The notes beneath the pieces were generated by a model. It had not been told where the DNA came from. It made no database searches and saw only the letters and a program-made list of their open reading frames with translations. A DNA stretch of 64,000 bases from Deltaproteobacteria bacterium (GTDB taxonomy: Bacteria; Desulfobacterota; Syntrophia; Syntrophales; UBA2185): assembly GCA_026388495.1 (NCBI GenBank), contig JAPLJQ010000408.1:10283-74282 (forward strand), written 5' to 3'. The stretch's first letter is position 1. Each line of letters opens with the position of its first letter. Shown piece by piece: positions 33,306-41,773 of this stretch. Made by a program: the position numbers and the translations under genes.

Positions 33306-34391
33306 TTATGAATTGAAATCAAAACGAGCAAAACTCTGCCAGAACTGCTTCATAATTTCTGGCCCGGCCACGGTAACACGCAGATATTTTTTGAGAAAAG
33401 GTTGGCTAAAACCTGCGCCAACCAGGATATTGTCTTTTTTAAGCATCTCTGCGACTTCTGTGCAGCGCTCACCGCAGTCGATCAACACGAAATTGGCGTG
33501 GCCGGCCACGCAAGAAATCCCTCTGGCATCGAGTTTCTCAAGAAGCCATCTCTTTCCCTCGCCCACGGAGGCGAGCTGATCCCGCAGAATTTCCGGCCGG
33601 GCCAGAAGTGCCGTGGCCATAACCACCGCCAAACAGTTAACATCAAAGGTAGACTTGACCTTGCCCATGGCAGAAATCACCTCTGCATGGGCCAGAGCGT
33701 AACCGATACGCAGGCCCGCCAAACCGCTGAGCTTGGAAAACGTCCGCAGAATAACCACGTTGTCAAACTCTGGAACCAAAGCCACAGCCGTCTCCTCCAA
33801 GTAATGGAAGTAGGCCTCGTCCACCACGAGGAGGCTGTCTTGTTTACGGCAGGCTACGGCCAAACTCCTGATGGCGGTCTGTTCCAACTTCGATCCCGTT
33901 GGGTTGTTCGGATTTACCACTACCGCCAACTTTGGACGGGAGTGTTCAATGGCATGCCGGAAGGCATCAAAGGGAAAGGAAAGGTCATCGTTATACGGCA
34001 CCGCGACCTCCCTAGCCCGAACAATTTTGGAATAGACCGGGTACATGGCAAACGTGGGGTCGGTGAGCAAAACATTATCGTCAACATCCACATAGGCCTC
34101 GAATAGGTGTTTGATAGCCGCATCAGAACCGTTAGACACCAAGACATTCTCCGGGGCAAGACCAAAGGAAGCGGCTATCATGGCGGTGATCTCGTCGTAT
34201 TCCGGATAGGATGCAATGTTCTCTGGCTTGATGTTATCAAGCACCTCGCGAACAAAGGACTCCGGCAGTCCTTCCACACTTTCATTCATATCCAGGCGCA
34301 GGAAACCCTTTCGAGTGTGGGTTGTTGCCATGCCACGATACAGAGTTTTCAAGTGGTTTTTGGGTGATGAGTTGTTATGTCGGTAATCCAT
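33306..34391 (-). CDS. HisC-like PLP aminotransferase
   Basis: 361 residues of fold-type I, class I/II. Visible elements are LRLDMNESVEGLPESFVREV, YPEYDEITAMIAASFGL, LVSNGSDAAIKHLFEAYVD, VVVNPNNPTGSKLEQTAIR, LLVVDEAYFHYLEE and the PLP lysine in LRTFSKLSGLAGLRIGYAL. It resembles histidinol-phosphate aminotransferase, but no other histidine genes except the HisF/HisH pair at 50-51.5 kb are present. Here it more likely aminates a keto group of an acidic precursor or makes a small amino compound for the glycan. A bona fide HisC cannot be excluded. Confidence 0.88.
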   Translation of the reverse strand: MDYRHNNSSPKNHLKTLYRGMATTHTRKGFLRLDMNESVEGLPESFVREVLDNIKPENIASYPEYDEITAMIAASFGLAPENVLVSNGSDAAIKHLFEAYVDVDDNVLLTDPTFAMYPVYSKIVRAREVAVPYNDDLSFPFDAFRHAIEHSRPKLAVVVNPNNPTGSKLEQTAIRSLAVACRKQDSLLVVDEAYFHYLEETAVALVPEFDNVVILRTFSKLSGLAGLRIGYALAHAEVISAMGKVKSTFDVNCLAVVMATALLARPEILRDQLASVGEGKRWLLEKLDARGISCVAGHANFVLIDCGERCTEVAEMLKKDNILVGAGFSQPFLKKYLRVTVAGPEIMKQFWQSFARFDFNS

Positions 34392-34395
34392 ATAA

Positions 34396-35463
34396 TTACT
34401 CGTTTATTTGTATTTTTTTACCTGTTTGGCACGTCTGGCATGCTGCTTCAAGAAGCTTGAGGGACTTCAGGCTGTCAGCCGCCGGACAGGTTGAGGGCAT
34501 GCCCTCCTGAATGGCGGCACGGAAGTTTTCCAGCAGGTAGATGTCCGCCGCGTCGTACTGGGCGCGCACGGAACGATCCCGAACGTCGTAGGTGAGATCA
34601 ATCGGTTCCTTTTTGCCTTTTTCATAGAACAAGAGCGGGGGCTCCATCCAGTCGGTGTTGTTGATAAGCGTACCGTTAGCCCCTTCGATGACCAGCGATT
34701 CCTGGGGCAAGGCACCGTTTTGAGATGAGATTGTGCCGGTGTAGGAAATGGCGACGCCGTTCTTTGTTTCCATGAAAAGGTTGTGACCCGTCGCGGAGCG
34801 GTACATGCTCCACGGCGGTTTGAAGCTCTGGCCGGCAATCGAAACAACCTCGTCTCCCAGAATGTAACGAAAGAGGTCGAAATGGTGGATGCCCATAGCG
34901 TAAAGGAGTGGAAAATCTTCTTCAAAAATGTATGCCGGATAATTAGGATTTTCACGGTTGCGCACGTAGCGGAAGATTATATGACCCACTGGGCCAAGGG
35001 CGCCTGAGGCGATGAAATCTCGGATGCGCCGTCCCACGTCTTTGTAACGCCAATTCTGTACCACAAGAGATACTTTACCCGCGGTCTCGATTTTTTTAAC
35101 TATCTCTTCACCTTCTGCTATGTTGGCGACAAAAGGTTTTTCCACCATGAGATGGAGGTTCCGCTCGACGCCAAGGAGTAAATTCGTAGCGTGAAATTCA
35201 GCGGGTGTAGTCACAAGAAGGGCTTCAGGTTGGATGGCATCAAGCATGGTTTCCGGACTTTTAAACGCCTTTTCCCGGGTGATGTAGCCGCGTTCGACAG
35301 CACGAGCAAGCGCTTCGTCAGCGACGTCTTGCACACCCACGAGCTCAAATGCCGGGTGGCGATGAATGAGGTCCATCCATCCGAACCAGTTGGATGTTTC
35401 TGGTTTCTTGGGAAGCGTCCTGTTGCCGGCGCCGCAAATGGCGATACGAATTATTTCGGCCAT
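34396..35463 (-). CDS. Gfo/Idh/MocA-family oxidoreductase
   Basis: 355 residues. The N-terminal NAD(P) domain begins IRIAICGAGNRTLPKKPETS and includes LVGVQDVADEALARAV, ALLVTTPAEFHATNLLLG and the substrate-site motif MVEKPFVANIAEGEEIV. The C-terminal alpha/beta domain contains YAMGIHHFDLFRYILGDEVV with the family's conserved His. These enzymes oxidise or reduce sugars at C3 or other carbons. Next to the aminotransferase it suggests an oxidise-then-aminate step, as in Qui3N or 3-amino uronate pathways, but the aminotransferase class here is different, so this remains inference. Confidence 0.9.
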   Translation of the reverse strand: MAEIIRIAICGAGNRTLPKKPETSNWFGWMDLIHRHPAFELVGVQDVADEALARAVERGYITREKAFKSPETMLDAIQPEALLVTTPAEFHATNLLLGVERNLHLMVEKPFVANIAEGEEIVKKIETAGKVSLVVQNWRYKDVGRRIRDFIASGALGPVGHIIFRYVRNRENPNYPAYIFEEDFPLLYAMGIHHFDLFRYILGDEVVSIAGQSFKPPWSMYRSATGHNLFMETKNGVAISYTGTISSQNGALPQESLVIEGANGTLINNTDWMEPPLLFYEKGKKEPIDLTYDVRDRSVRAQYDAADIYLLENFRAAIQEGMPSTCPAADSLKSLKLLEAACQTCQTGKKIQINE

Positions 35464-35472
35464 GTTTCCTCT

Positions 35473-36408
35473 CTATCCTACGACGGCCCAGAGACGGTCC
35501 CCGTATCCGTGATTGTACAGGAAAGTCTTATACACTTCGTTGATATCGCGCCAGAGCTGTTCCCAGTCTGTGTGCGGTACACCAAGAGCGAGGTCAACGC
35601 CAGGCACGCCACGGCGGGCGGCGAGCGTGTCGGCAGGCTTTCGTGTGTATGCCCAATTCAGATGGTTGGCCAGAGGATACTCCTGAAGCACTTGCACCTC
35701 GCCTGCGAGGCCACACTGGGCGAAAAGGTCGTTCATGGTCTTCTGGTTGTAGTAGTACAGGTGTTCAATGCAGTAATAGAACGTACGGAATTCGGGGATG
35801 TCGAATAAGTTGACCAGCGGGTCCTGAATATTGGGTACGAGGATGACCATCTTGCCGCCGGGCTTGAGGAACTTCCGCAGATACGCAAGAAAGCTCTTAG
35901 GGTCGGCGATATGTTCGAGAACGTATATCATGGTGATGTAGTCGAATGACCCTTCCCCAAAGCGCTGGTTGAGTTCAATGTTGTCCACATTGAGTCCTAA
36001 CACGTCACGAGCAAACTCCACTTCCTTTACATTGAGATCGTGCCCGTATACTTCGGCGCACTTGTCCTTGATAAGCTCAATGAAGTGGCCGGTGGAGCAG
36101 CCAACATCAAGCACCTTTTCCTTGCCGGTGAGCAGCGCACGAAACCGTTCCGCCCAAGGTGCAGTGGCCCTGAGCATCTTGTCGTAGTAGGACTTGGGAT
36201 CAAAGGAGGCGGGCTCGACGTGGGTTAGGTAGGTCTGATGATATTCGGCTTCGTAAAAGTCCTTTGGGTACTGGAATGAATCCTGATCCAAGAAATTTAA
36301 TGTACACGTATTACAGCGATCTACATTCGCTTTTAGGCCAAACCTCACTTCAGAGGTAACCTTACTTATGTCCAGGGCACCACATAAGGGACATTTAACT
36401 TTTTCCAC
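35473..36408 (-). CDS. Zinc-ribbon class I SAM methyltransferase
   Basis: The preferred start is the GTG at 36408 (VEKVKCPLCGALDISKV), with AGAAGGAG eight bases upstream; the ATG at 36429 would overlap that site. An N-terminal zinc ribbon (CPLCG and CNTC) precedes the methyltransferase core: KVLDVGCSTGHFIELI, VYGHDLNVKEVEFARDV, FDYITMIYVLEHIADPKSF and LRKFLKPGGKMVILVPNIQD. The same layout occurs in C-methyltransferases for deoxysugars such as TylC3/NovU relatives and in many O-antigen loci. Substrate unknown. It overlaps the epimerase gene upstream. Confidence 0.88.
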   Translation of the reverse strand: MEKVKCPLCGALDISKVTSEVRFGLKANVDRCNTCTLNFLDQDSFQYPKDFYEAEYHQTYLTHVEPASFDPKSYYDKMLRATAPWAERFRALLTGKEKVLDVGCSTGHFIELIKDKCAEVYGHDLNVKEVEFARDVLGLNVDNIELNQRFGEGSFDYITMIYVLEHIADPKSFLAYLRKFLKPGGKMVILVPNIQDPLVNLFDIPEFRTFYYCIEHLYYYNQKTMNDLFAQCGLAGEVQVLQEYPLANHLNWAYTRKPADTLAARRGVPGVDLALGVPHTDWEQLWRDINEVYKTFLYNHGYGDRLWAVVG

Positions 36409-37348
36409 TATTCCATCTCCTTCTCTCAAATTCTACAGTTTTCTTGATTCCTATTTTTAGATCAATTTCAGGATTCCAATTCAGATCTTCGGATATTCTT
36501 GAGATATCGCAGACCATACCGGTTTGATCACCGGGCGTCCCACAATCATAGACAATTGGATATTGAGGTATATCAAATGCACTGACCAGTTCCTTTAAAA
36601 TATCTTCAACTAATGATTTTTCCCCGCTCGCAAGATTGTATATTTTTCCATAAGCCTCAGCCGCTTTCTGAGCCTTCATCCAAGCATTGATCACGTCATC
36701 AATATATATGAAATCTCTGAATCGAGTAGGCAAACCTTTTACAACAATTGGGCTATTTCCCAGCATGTACGAAAGGTATATACTTACCATGCCTTGATTT
36801 TTGTTTTCCAAGTTTTGACCGGGGCCATAAACATTCGGCATTCTCAATATGGTCGTATTGACGCCCAATGAATTAAATAAATTGACATACGCCTCTGACG
36901 CTATTTTCCCGGCTGCATAATATGTTTTTGGATTCTTAGGATGATTCTCATCAACTGGTAAATAGAGCGGATCACCATAAACCGTTGCTGAACTGGCATA
37001 GAGAAACCTATTGACTTTAAATTTAAGGCAATATTGTAATAAATTGAATGTACTGTAGATATGACTTCTTAAATCTGCATGTGGATCCACAAAAGAGAGT
37101 GCTCCTGAAGACTGCGCTGCCAAATGAAAGATTGCATCTAAATGAAGATCTTGAAGTTCATCAAGGCTATTTGTCAGGCTTAAATCCAATTCAATAAATT
37201 CGGCAGCCTCAGGAATATTACTCCGTCGACCGGTAGATAGATTATCAATAACAAATACATGGTATCCTGCTTGGATTAACTTCTTGGCCAAATGTGATCC
37301 TATAAAACCAGCACCACCTGTTACAAGTACCCTACCTTTTTCTGTCAT
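36395..37348 (-). CDS. NAD-dependent sugar epimerase (GalE-like SDR)
   Basis: 317 residues, extended SDR: VLVTGGAGFIGSHLAKKLI, VIDNLSTGRRSNIPEAAEF, AIFHLAAQSSGALSFVDPHA, YASSATVYGDPLYLPVDENH and the catalytic Y-x3-K in TYYAAGKIASEAYVN, then ILRMPNVYGPGQN. The signature fits UDP-hexose 4-epimerases and related dehydratases. It lies between the cytidylyltransferase and methyltransferase genes, so the substrate could be a sugar nucleotide of this block. Low GC relative to the next gene downstream. Confidence 0.88.
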   Translation of the reverse strand: MTEKGRVLVTGGAGFIGSHLAKKLIQAGYHVFVIDNLSTGRRSNIPEAAEFIELDLSLTNSLDELQDLHLDAIFHLAAQSSGALSFVDPHADLRSHIYSTFNLLQYCLKFKVNRFLYASSATVYGDPLYLPVDENHPKNPKTYYAAGKIASEAYVNLFNSLGVNTTILRMPNVYGPGQNLENKNQGMVSIYLSYMLGNSPIVVKGLPTRFRDFIYIDDVINAWMKAQKAAEAYGKIYNLASGEKSLVEDILKELVSAFDIPQYPIVYDCGTPGDQTGMVCDISRISEDLNWNPEIDLKIGIKKTVEFERRRWNSGKS

Positions 37349-37384
37349 TTGTTAAACTCCATCATTCGAAACGATTTTAGAGTA

Positions 37385-38164
37385 TTATGCTCGTTCATAT
37401 GGTGTCCTATTTTCCGTGAAACCGTTTTTAATAAGCCAATATTCAACTCCCGGAATCTGGCCTTCATAATCAACATCACACCCACCCCATTGCTTTAATG
37501 GATAAATCTTTTGCCCCATCCATTTTTGGGGCAACAAACCCCTTTCAAGATGTTCAAGGCAACTTGGTCTTACGATAGAGACGCCCATGTCTGCAAACCA
37601 CACATCCCCTTGAGAATCCCGATCGCAATTCAATGTTGCCGGGTCGCCAAAGACTTCAAAGGGCACAAAGGGGTGCAATAGCCCGTCATCGCCAATCTTT
37701 CTCGCTCTCAATGGGCTCCACATGTTGTAACTAGAAGCGGTGACGGCCGAATCGTACTCTTGGTTCTCCCGTAGTATTTCTATCCCCCTGTCGATCGTAT
37801 CAGCCAGGATCGTAGCCGCGTTACAGAAAAGCAGCACCATTAACTCTATCTCTTCTCTTTTGAGCTTTGAGCTTTGAGCTTTCAGCTTCTCACTTATCAC
37901 ACGATAGCCGTGGACGTAGGCATGTTCTCCAAGGGCCGTTTTAGATGCAAGTTCGGGCGGGCGCACGATTATTTCCGCACCGCAACGTCGTCCAATGTCC
38001 ATGATTTGTTCATCATCTGTGGATACGTAAACGCTATCCACTTTTTTTGCGGAAACTGCGGCCAACAAAGGATATTCCATCAATGGACGCCCCAGAATCG
38101 GATACAGATTCTTCCCCGGGAATCCGACACTCCCCTTTCGTCCCAATAACAAGGCTGCTATCAT
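37385..38164 (-). CDS. Acylneuraminate cytidylyltransferase-family enzyme
   Basis: 259 residues. The nucleotide-binding loop is present as LLGRKGSVGFPGKNLYPILG, followed by RPLMEYPLLAAVSAKKVDSV and YVSTDDEQIMDIGRRC. CMP transferases of this family activate nonulosonic or other keto acids with CTP. It is a clear relative of the N-terminal domain of the fusion at 27897-29645: both have PILGRP-x2-x-YP-LAA and a [WC]D[IV]DY-x-GQ/WQ[IV]P...W[L]-x-KNGF/QNGF end. An internal KLKAQSSKLK segment encoded by heptanucleotide repeats has no counterpart in the fusion and may be an insertion. Confidence 0.88.
   Translation of the reverse strand: MIAALLLGRKGSVGFPGKNLYPILGRPLMEYPLLAAVSAKKVDSVYVSTDDEQIMDIGRRCGAEIIVRPPELASKTALGEHAYVHGYRVISEKLKAQSSKLKREEIELMVLLFCNAATILADTIDRGIEILRENQEYDSAVTASSYNMWSPLRARKIGDDGLLHPFVPFEVFGDPATLNCDRDSQGDVWFADMGVSIVRPSCLEHLERGLLPQKWMGQKIYPLKQWGGCDVDYEGQIPGVEYWLIKNGFTENRTPYERA
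37859..37886 (-). repeat. Heptanucleotide tandem repeat inside cytidylyltransferase gene
   Basis: TTTGAGC is repeated three times exactly (37859-37879) and once with a single change (37880-37886). Seven is not a multiple of three, so loss or gain of one unit would shift the reading frame after about residue 93-102 of the protein. Confidence 0.85.
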
Positions 38165-38246
38165 TTTTTTCTCCCTTCAACTGCTCAGTCCCATAATGTT
38201 TACCGGTTCAATTATATTAGCCTATTGATTATCTTTGCAACGACGA

Positions 38247-40085
38247 TCATTTATATTGCCCAGGAAGTAACGCCCTGTATAGAATATCCCAGCCCAAAAC
38301 GTTTTGCAGTCTGGGAATAGGTTTGGGACTGAGATTCTTATAAATAACGAGACCGTCTTCCTCATAGAGAAGCTTATTGTTTTTGTCACTCTCCACTTTG
38401 ATCAGATATTCTCGCCAAGGCGGCAGGTTTTTATCAATGTAAAGCACTTCCTTGGTCTGAATGAAATAGTATTCGACGCCTTCCGGGTGGTATCCCAAAT
38501 ACCATGCCTTTTGACGGTTTGTTATGTATGCCTGTATGGATGCATCAATCCGATAGGCAACAGAAGCATCATAGGGCACATATTCCCTCATTTTTGACAA
38601 TATATGATTGTATTGATTATTGACTGGTGGCGCCTTGATATAATTCAGGTTTATATTATTTAGGGACACTATCCCATTCCCCAAAACTGCCCAGGGATAG
38701 TGGTAGGAAAACCATAAATTCATGGATGCAAAACCAGAAAAAAGAAGAAAAATAATTACTGCGGTTTTCTCTTTGAACGTCCTATCGTTCTTCTTCCCAT
38801 TTACCCATGGACTCCATATGCTTGTGAGAACCATAAAAGTACTGAGATATATGGGCACAACCATATTTGCATTTCTGTGGGACGCAACATCATAGCTTCT
38901 GAACATGCCCATCACTGCGCCGACAACAGCAAATAGAAGAACGCCAATGAGAGGCCAATTCCACTTTTTATCCCTTTTTATTCCTAATATGGGAATAAAA
39001 GCGACAGTCAGCAGCAGTAGGAATATATATACCACGTGATGTAGGGCGGCCTGGATAAATGATGAGAAATCAAGATCGAAAAAAATCTGCCTCATTGTAC
39101 CTGTGGGCTGCCTCGACAGATCCCAAATACCTCGTAGGCTTTCCCTAATGATGGCCTTATCCCACAACATAACTAAAAGACCGATAACCGACGTTATTAT
39201 GCCCTGCTTGGGAGCCCTAAAGAAAATGGCGATTATCACGCCAAGTGCCATTACGGAATATGTGTAAGGCATGTTGATAATTGCCAACAGGAACACAAAA
39301 ATATAAAATAACATCCATCGTCGTGAAAATAATGAAGCAAAGACATAAGGATAAATGGCATACGATATGACGTCAAAATGACCGTGCATTAGAATGGGTC
39401 GTTCAACCCAAGGCAATAGACAGAAGCCCATTGCTGCCACAAGAGCCATCGTTTTTGATCCATCGAGAGTGCGTGCTGCTAAATATATTCCAAATGATCC
39501 ACACACAAGAACCAATATGACAACGGCAAATACATGCATTGGAGGGTTAGGGTATAGCCAATAAAGGGGAGGCAGCAACAGGTATGGCAGAATGTGTGGT
39601 ACCGCAGAGAATGCCGACGCATAATAGTAAGGGTTACTGTGATAAAAAAGGACGTCGTTATATTTAACGGTATTTTCAGGTCCGAGTCCATTGCATATAT
39701 TGTGCAGCAACTGGGCACAGTAAGCACCATTTCCATGGTTGTAATCATAAAGATAGGGATTCAAAAAAATATCCATCCCCAGCCAACCAATGACCAGCAT
39801 GACAAACACACCCAAAATTAATTCGGCATGTGATTCAATAAACATGCGCCAAGGATTCAATCTATCAAAGATAAACCGCCACCTGACCAGTACATAGTCT
39901 TTACAAAAATAGAAGCTCCAGAAAATTATAATAAAGGTAATCGCTGCCCCGATGAATCTTATTCTGTCTATGAGGATCCAGGGAAGGATGAGAAAAAATA
40001 GAATCAGCGAAACAAAAAACAGTAAAATTGATATTCTCAGGAGAATTTTTTTTGTCAATATTTTTTGTATATGATCATCGTCCAT
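38247..40085 (-). CDS. DUF2079-like polytopic membrane protein (GT-C-like)
   Basis: 612 residues with about a dozen membrane segments. After two N-terminal helices, a periplasmic loop (YNHGNGAYCAQLLHNICNGL, then FYHSNPYYYASAFSAVPHIL) resembles DUF2079, where an acidic residue and H-x-x-P elements precede YLLLPPLYWLYPNPP. The C-terminal 120 residues are soluble (VPYDASVAYRIDASIQAYIT). Such proteins are probably polyprenyl-phosphate-sugar-dependent transferases. No Wzy signature is seen. It is flanked by a methyltransferase and the cytidylyltransferase genes. Confidence 0.75.
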   Translation of the reverse strand: MDDDHIQKILTKKILLRISILLFFVSLILFFLILPWILIDRIRFIGAAITFIIIFWSFYFCKDYVLVRWRFIFDRLNPWRMFIESHAELILGVFVMLVIGWLGMDIFLNPYLYDYNHGNGAYCAQLLHNICNGLGPENTVKYNDVLFYHSNPYYYASAFSAVPHILPYLLLPPLYWLYPNPPMHVFAVVILVLVCGSFGIYLAARTLDGSKTMALVAAMGFCLLPWVERPILMHGHFDVISYAIYPYVFASLFSRRWMLFYIFVFLLAIINMPYTYSVMALGVIIAIFFRAPKQGIITSVIGLLVMLWDKAIIRESLRGIWDLSRQPTGTMRQIFFDLDFSSFIQAALHHVVYIFLLLLTVAFIPILGIKRDKKWNWPLIGVLLFAVVGAVMGMFRSYDVASHRNANMVVPIYLSTFMVLTSIWSPWVNGKKNDRTFKEKTAVIIFLLFSGFASMNLWFSYHYPWAVLGNGIVSLNNINLNYIKAPPVNNQYNHILSKMREYVPYDASVAYRIDASIQAYITNRQKAWYLGYHPEGVEYYFIQTKEVLYIDKNLPPWREYLIKVESDKNNKLLYEEDGLVIYKNLSPKPIPRLQNVLGWDILYRALLPGQYK

Positions 40086-40097
40086 TAGATGGTTGCC

Positions 40098-40721
40098 TTA
40101 AATACTATTTTTTGAACGGCATAATACCATTGTCCAAGGAGTGGGAGTAAGTACGTCCATAATGTCAAAATATGATGATAGCAACTTTAATAAACTTTTT
40201 TTTGACCAATGTTGAACGTGACCCGGCGTATTGCCAATGCTTGATACATATTTAAAACGAATTAAATTTAGCATTCTCCAAAGTGGTTCTCGGGGTACGC
40301 TGACAATTAGAAACGGATTAGCTAATTGTTCCAAAATAGCCATTGCATTGTTCGGTTTTTGGAGATGTTCAAGAACTTCGGAACATAAAATCAATTTTGC
40401 CGAATCGCTCGGAGTCAAATCATAAATACTGGCAATCTTAAATTTAATATCTACCTTGGCTCTTCTCGCATTTTCTGATGCAATTTTGATGATTTTTTCC
40501 GAAAAGTCGCTGGCAACAACTTTTTTATTCTGTTTTGCCAAAGCAATGCTGAGATTCCCCTCCCCACATCCAACCTCATGTATCTCAGTTACGCCAGTCT
40601 TGGAAATCAAGGTATCAAGACAATCATGAAATCCTTTCATCATATACCTTACGACAGGATTCACTGATCCATATTTATCGTATACATTACCAGCGATTAT
40701 ACCGTCTTCTATGATGCTCAT
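40098..40721 (-). CDS. Class I SAM methyltransferase
   Basis: 207 residues: EIHEVGCGEGNLSIALAKQN (motif I), VVASDFSEKIIKIASENAR, SAKLILCSEVLEHLQKPNNA and FLIVSVPREPLWRMLNLIRF. The last element is found in UbiE/Methyltransf_11 proteins of polysaccharide loci. The substrate is unknown. It lies 12 bases upstream of the DUF2079-like gene and follows another methyltransferase gene, so three methyltransferases act within this block. Confidence 0.86.
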   Translation of the reverse strand: MSIIEDGIIAGNVYDKYGSVNPVVRYMMKGFHDCLDTLISKTGVTEIHEVGCGEGNLSIALAKQNKKVVASDFSEKIIKIASENARRAKVDIKFKIASIYDLTPSDSAKLILCSEVLEHLQKPNNAMAILEQLANPFLIVSVPREPLWRMLNLIRFKYVSSIGNTPGHVQHWSKKSLLKLLSSYFDIMDVLTPTPWTMVLCRSKNSI

Positions 40722-40772
40722 TGCTTATATCCGTCTTCAATGGCAAGGATTATCTCTTGATTTTGACTCATT

Positions 40773-41768
40773 TTAGCTCGCTTGCTTCCGTGCAATAATT
40801 CGCATGTTACTTGTTGGATGAAAAGACTTAGTTAAGACATCGATAACTGTAAAAAACATCATGCAGGTTATATTTTTGTAGTTCATACGCTTGGTAATAG
40901 AGCGTGGCAATCCTTTCTGAATGAGTAAATTCCTGAATGAACTAGTCCAAAAATTAGGGCTGGGATTGTATTCAACTTTATCAATTAAAAACCCAAATCT
41001 TTGCAATGTTTTTTGAATTGTTTTGAGATTGAAGATTAAGAGATGACGTGGAACATGGTATCCGCCCCAATGATGATGCCTAAATAAACTTGCATCCATG
41101 CCTTCGTCTGAAGGGGTTTCTATAAAAAGTGTCCCTTTATCTTTTAGTAATTTGTGGGTTTTTCTTAGTACTCCTGTCACATCAAATAGGTGTTCTATTA
41201 CTTGGTTCATTACAATAACATCGAAAAATCCTTCTTGCCAATTAACGTTTTCAAAATTTCCTTCTATCGCTTTGAAACCTGCTTTGCGAATATCCCTGAT
41301 AATGTCTGGATTGAAATCATTACCATAAAGATCAATAGGCTTTGAACTTGCATTGCGAATCAAGGACAAAAGCGCGGGGCTACCACAGCCGACATCTAAT
41401 ATGCTTGGAGATTCCGAAAATTTAGGAATTAATTTTAGAATTCGATGGGCTTTTTGGGATTGCATGTAATTACGAGCTTTTCTAATGATCGGGTTGCGGA
41501 TATTACTGAAATGATATGCTGAATACTCTTTGGGATATATTTTTGATATCTCTGATAATCTCGGTCGTGGGTTTAAGTATAATAGATCACATGACTGGCA
41601 GCGTACCACTGCAAATGGAATATCTGTTGTAAAATAATCGTAATCGAACGTTTTGGTAACAATAACATAAAATGACTCTCCACAACCCGGACAATTAACG
41701 TCCTCGATTTCTATGGCTCGCCTTAAATACATTGCTTGTTTTTCATCACAGAGTGATTCGGATTTCAT
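40773..41768 (-). CDS. Zinc-ribbon class I SAM methyltransferase
   Basis: 331 residues. An N-terminal zinc ribbon (CPGCG near 20 and CQSC near 57) precedes the methyltransferase core: SILDVGCGSPALLSLIRNA, DLYGNDFNPDIIRDIRKAGF, FFDVIVMNQVIEHLFDVTGV and LLKDKGTLFIETPSDEGMD. A long C-terminal part (WGGYHVPRHLLIFNLKTIQK) fits Methyltransf_23-type proteins. It may methylate a sugar. It lies just downstream of the SPASM-like radical SAM gene. Confidence 0.87.
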   Translation of the reverse strand: MKSESLCDEKQAMYLRRAIEIEDVNCPGCGESFYVIVTKTFDYDYFTTDIPFAVVRCQSCDLLYLNPRPRLSEISKIYPKEYSAYHFSNIRNPIIRKARNYMQSQKAHRILKLIPKFSESPSILDVGCGSPALLSLIRNASSKPIDLYGNDFNPDIIRDIRKAGFKAIEGNFENVNWQEGFFDVIVMNQVIEHLFDVTGVLRKTHKLLKDKGTLFIETPSDEGMDASLFRHHHWGGYHVPRHLLIFNLKTIQKTLQRFGFLIDKVEYNPSPNFWTSSFRNLLIQKGLPRSITKRMNYKNITCMMFFTVIDVLTKSFHPTSNMRIIARKQAS

Positions 41769-41773
41769 GGTTT

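Noticed and set aside
33402..34106. 234-residue open frame on the plus strand
   Set aside because: Antisense to the HisC-like aminotransferase; no recognisable domain.
38247..40085. Wzy polymerase
   Set aside because: The helix layout and loop motifs fit DUF2079 better, and it has a soluble C-terminal domain.
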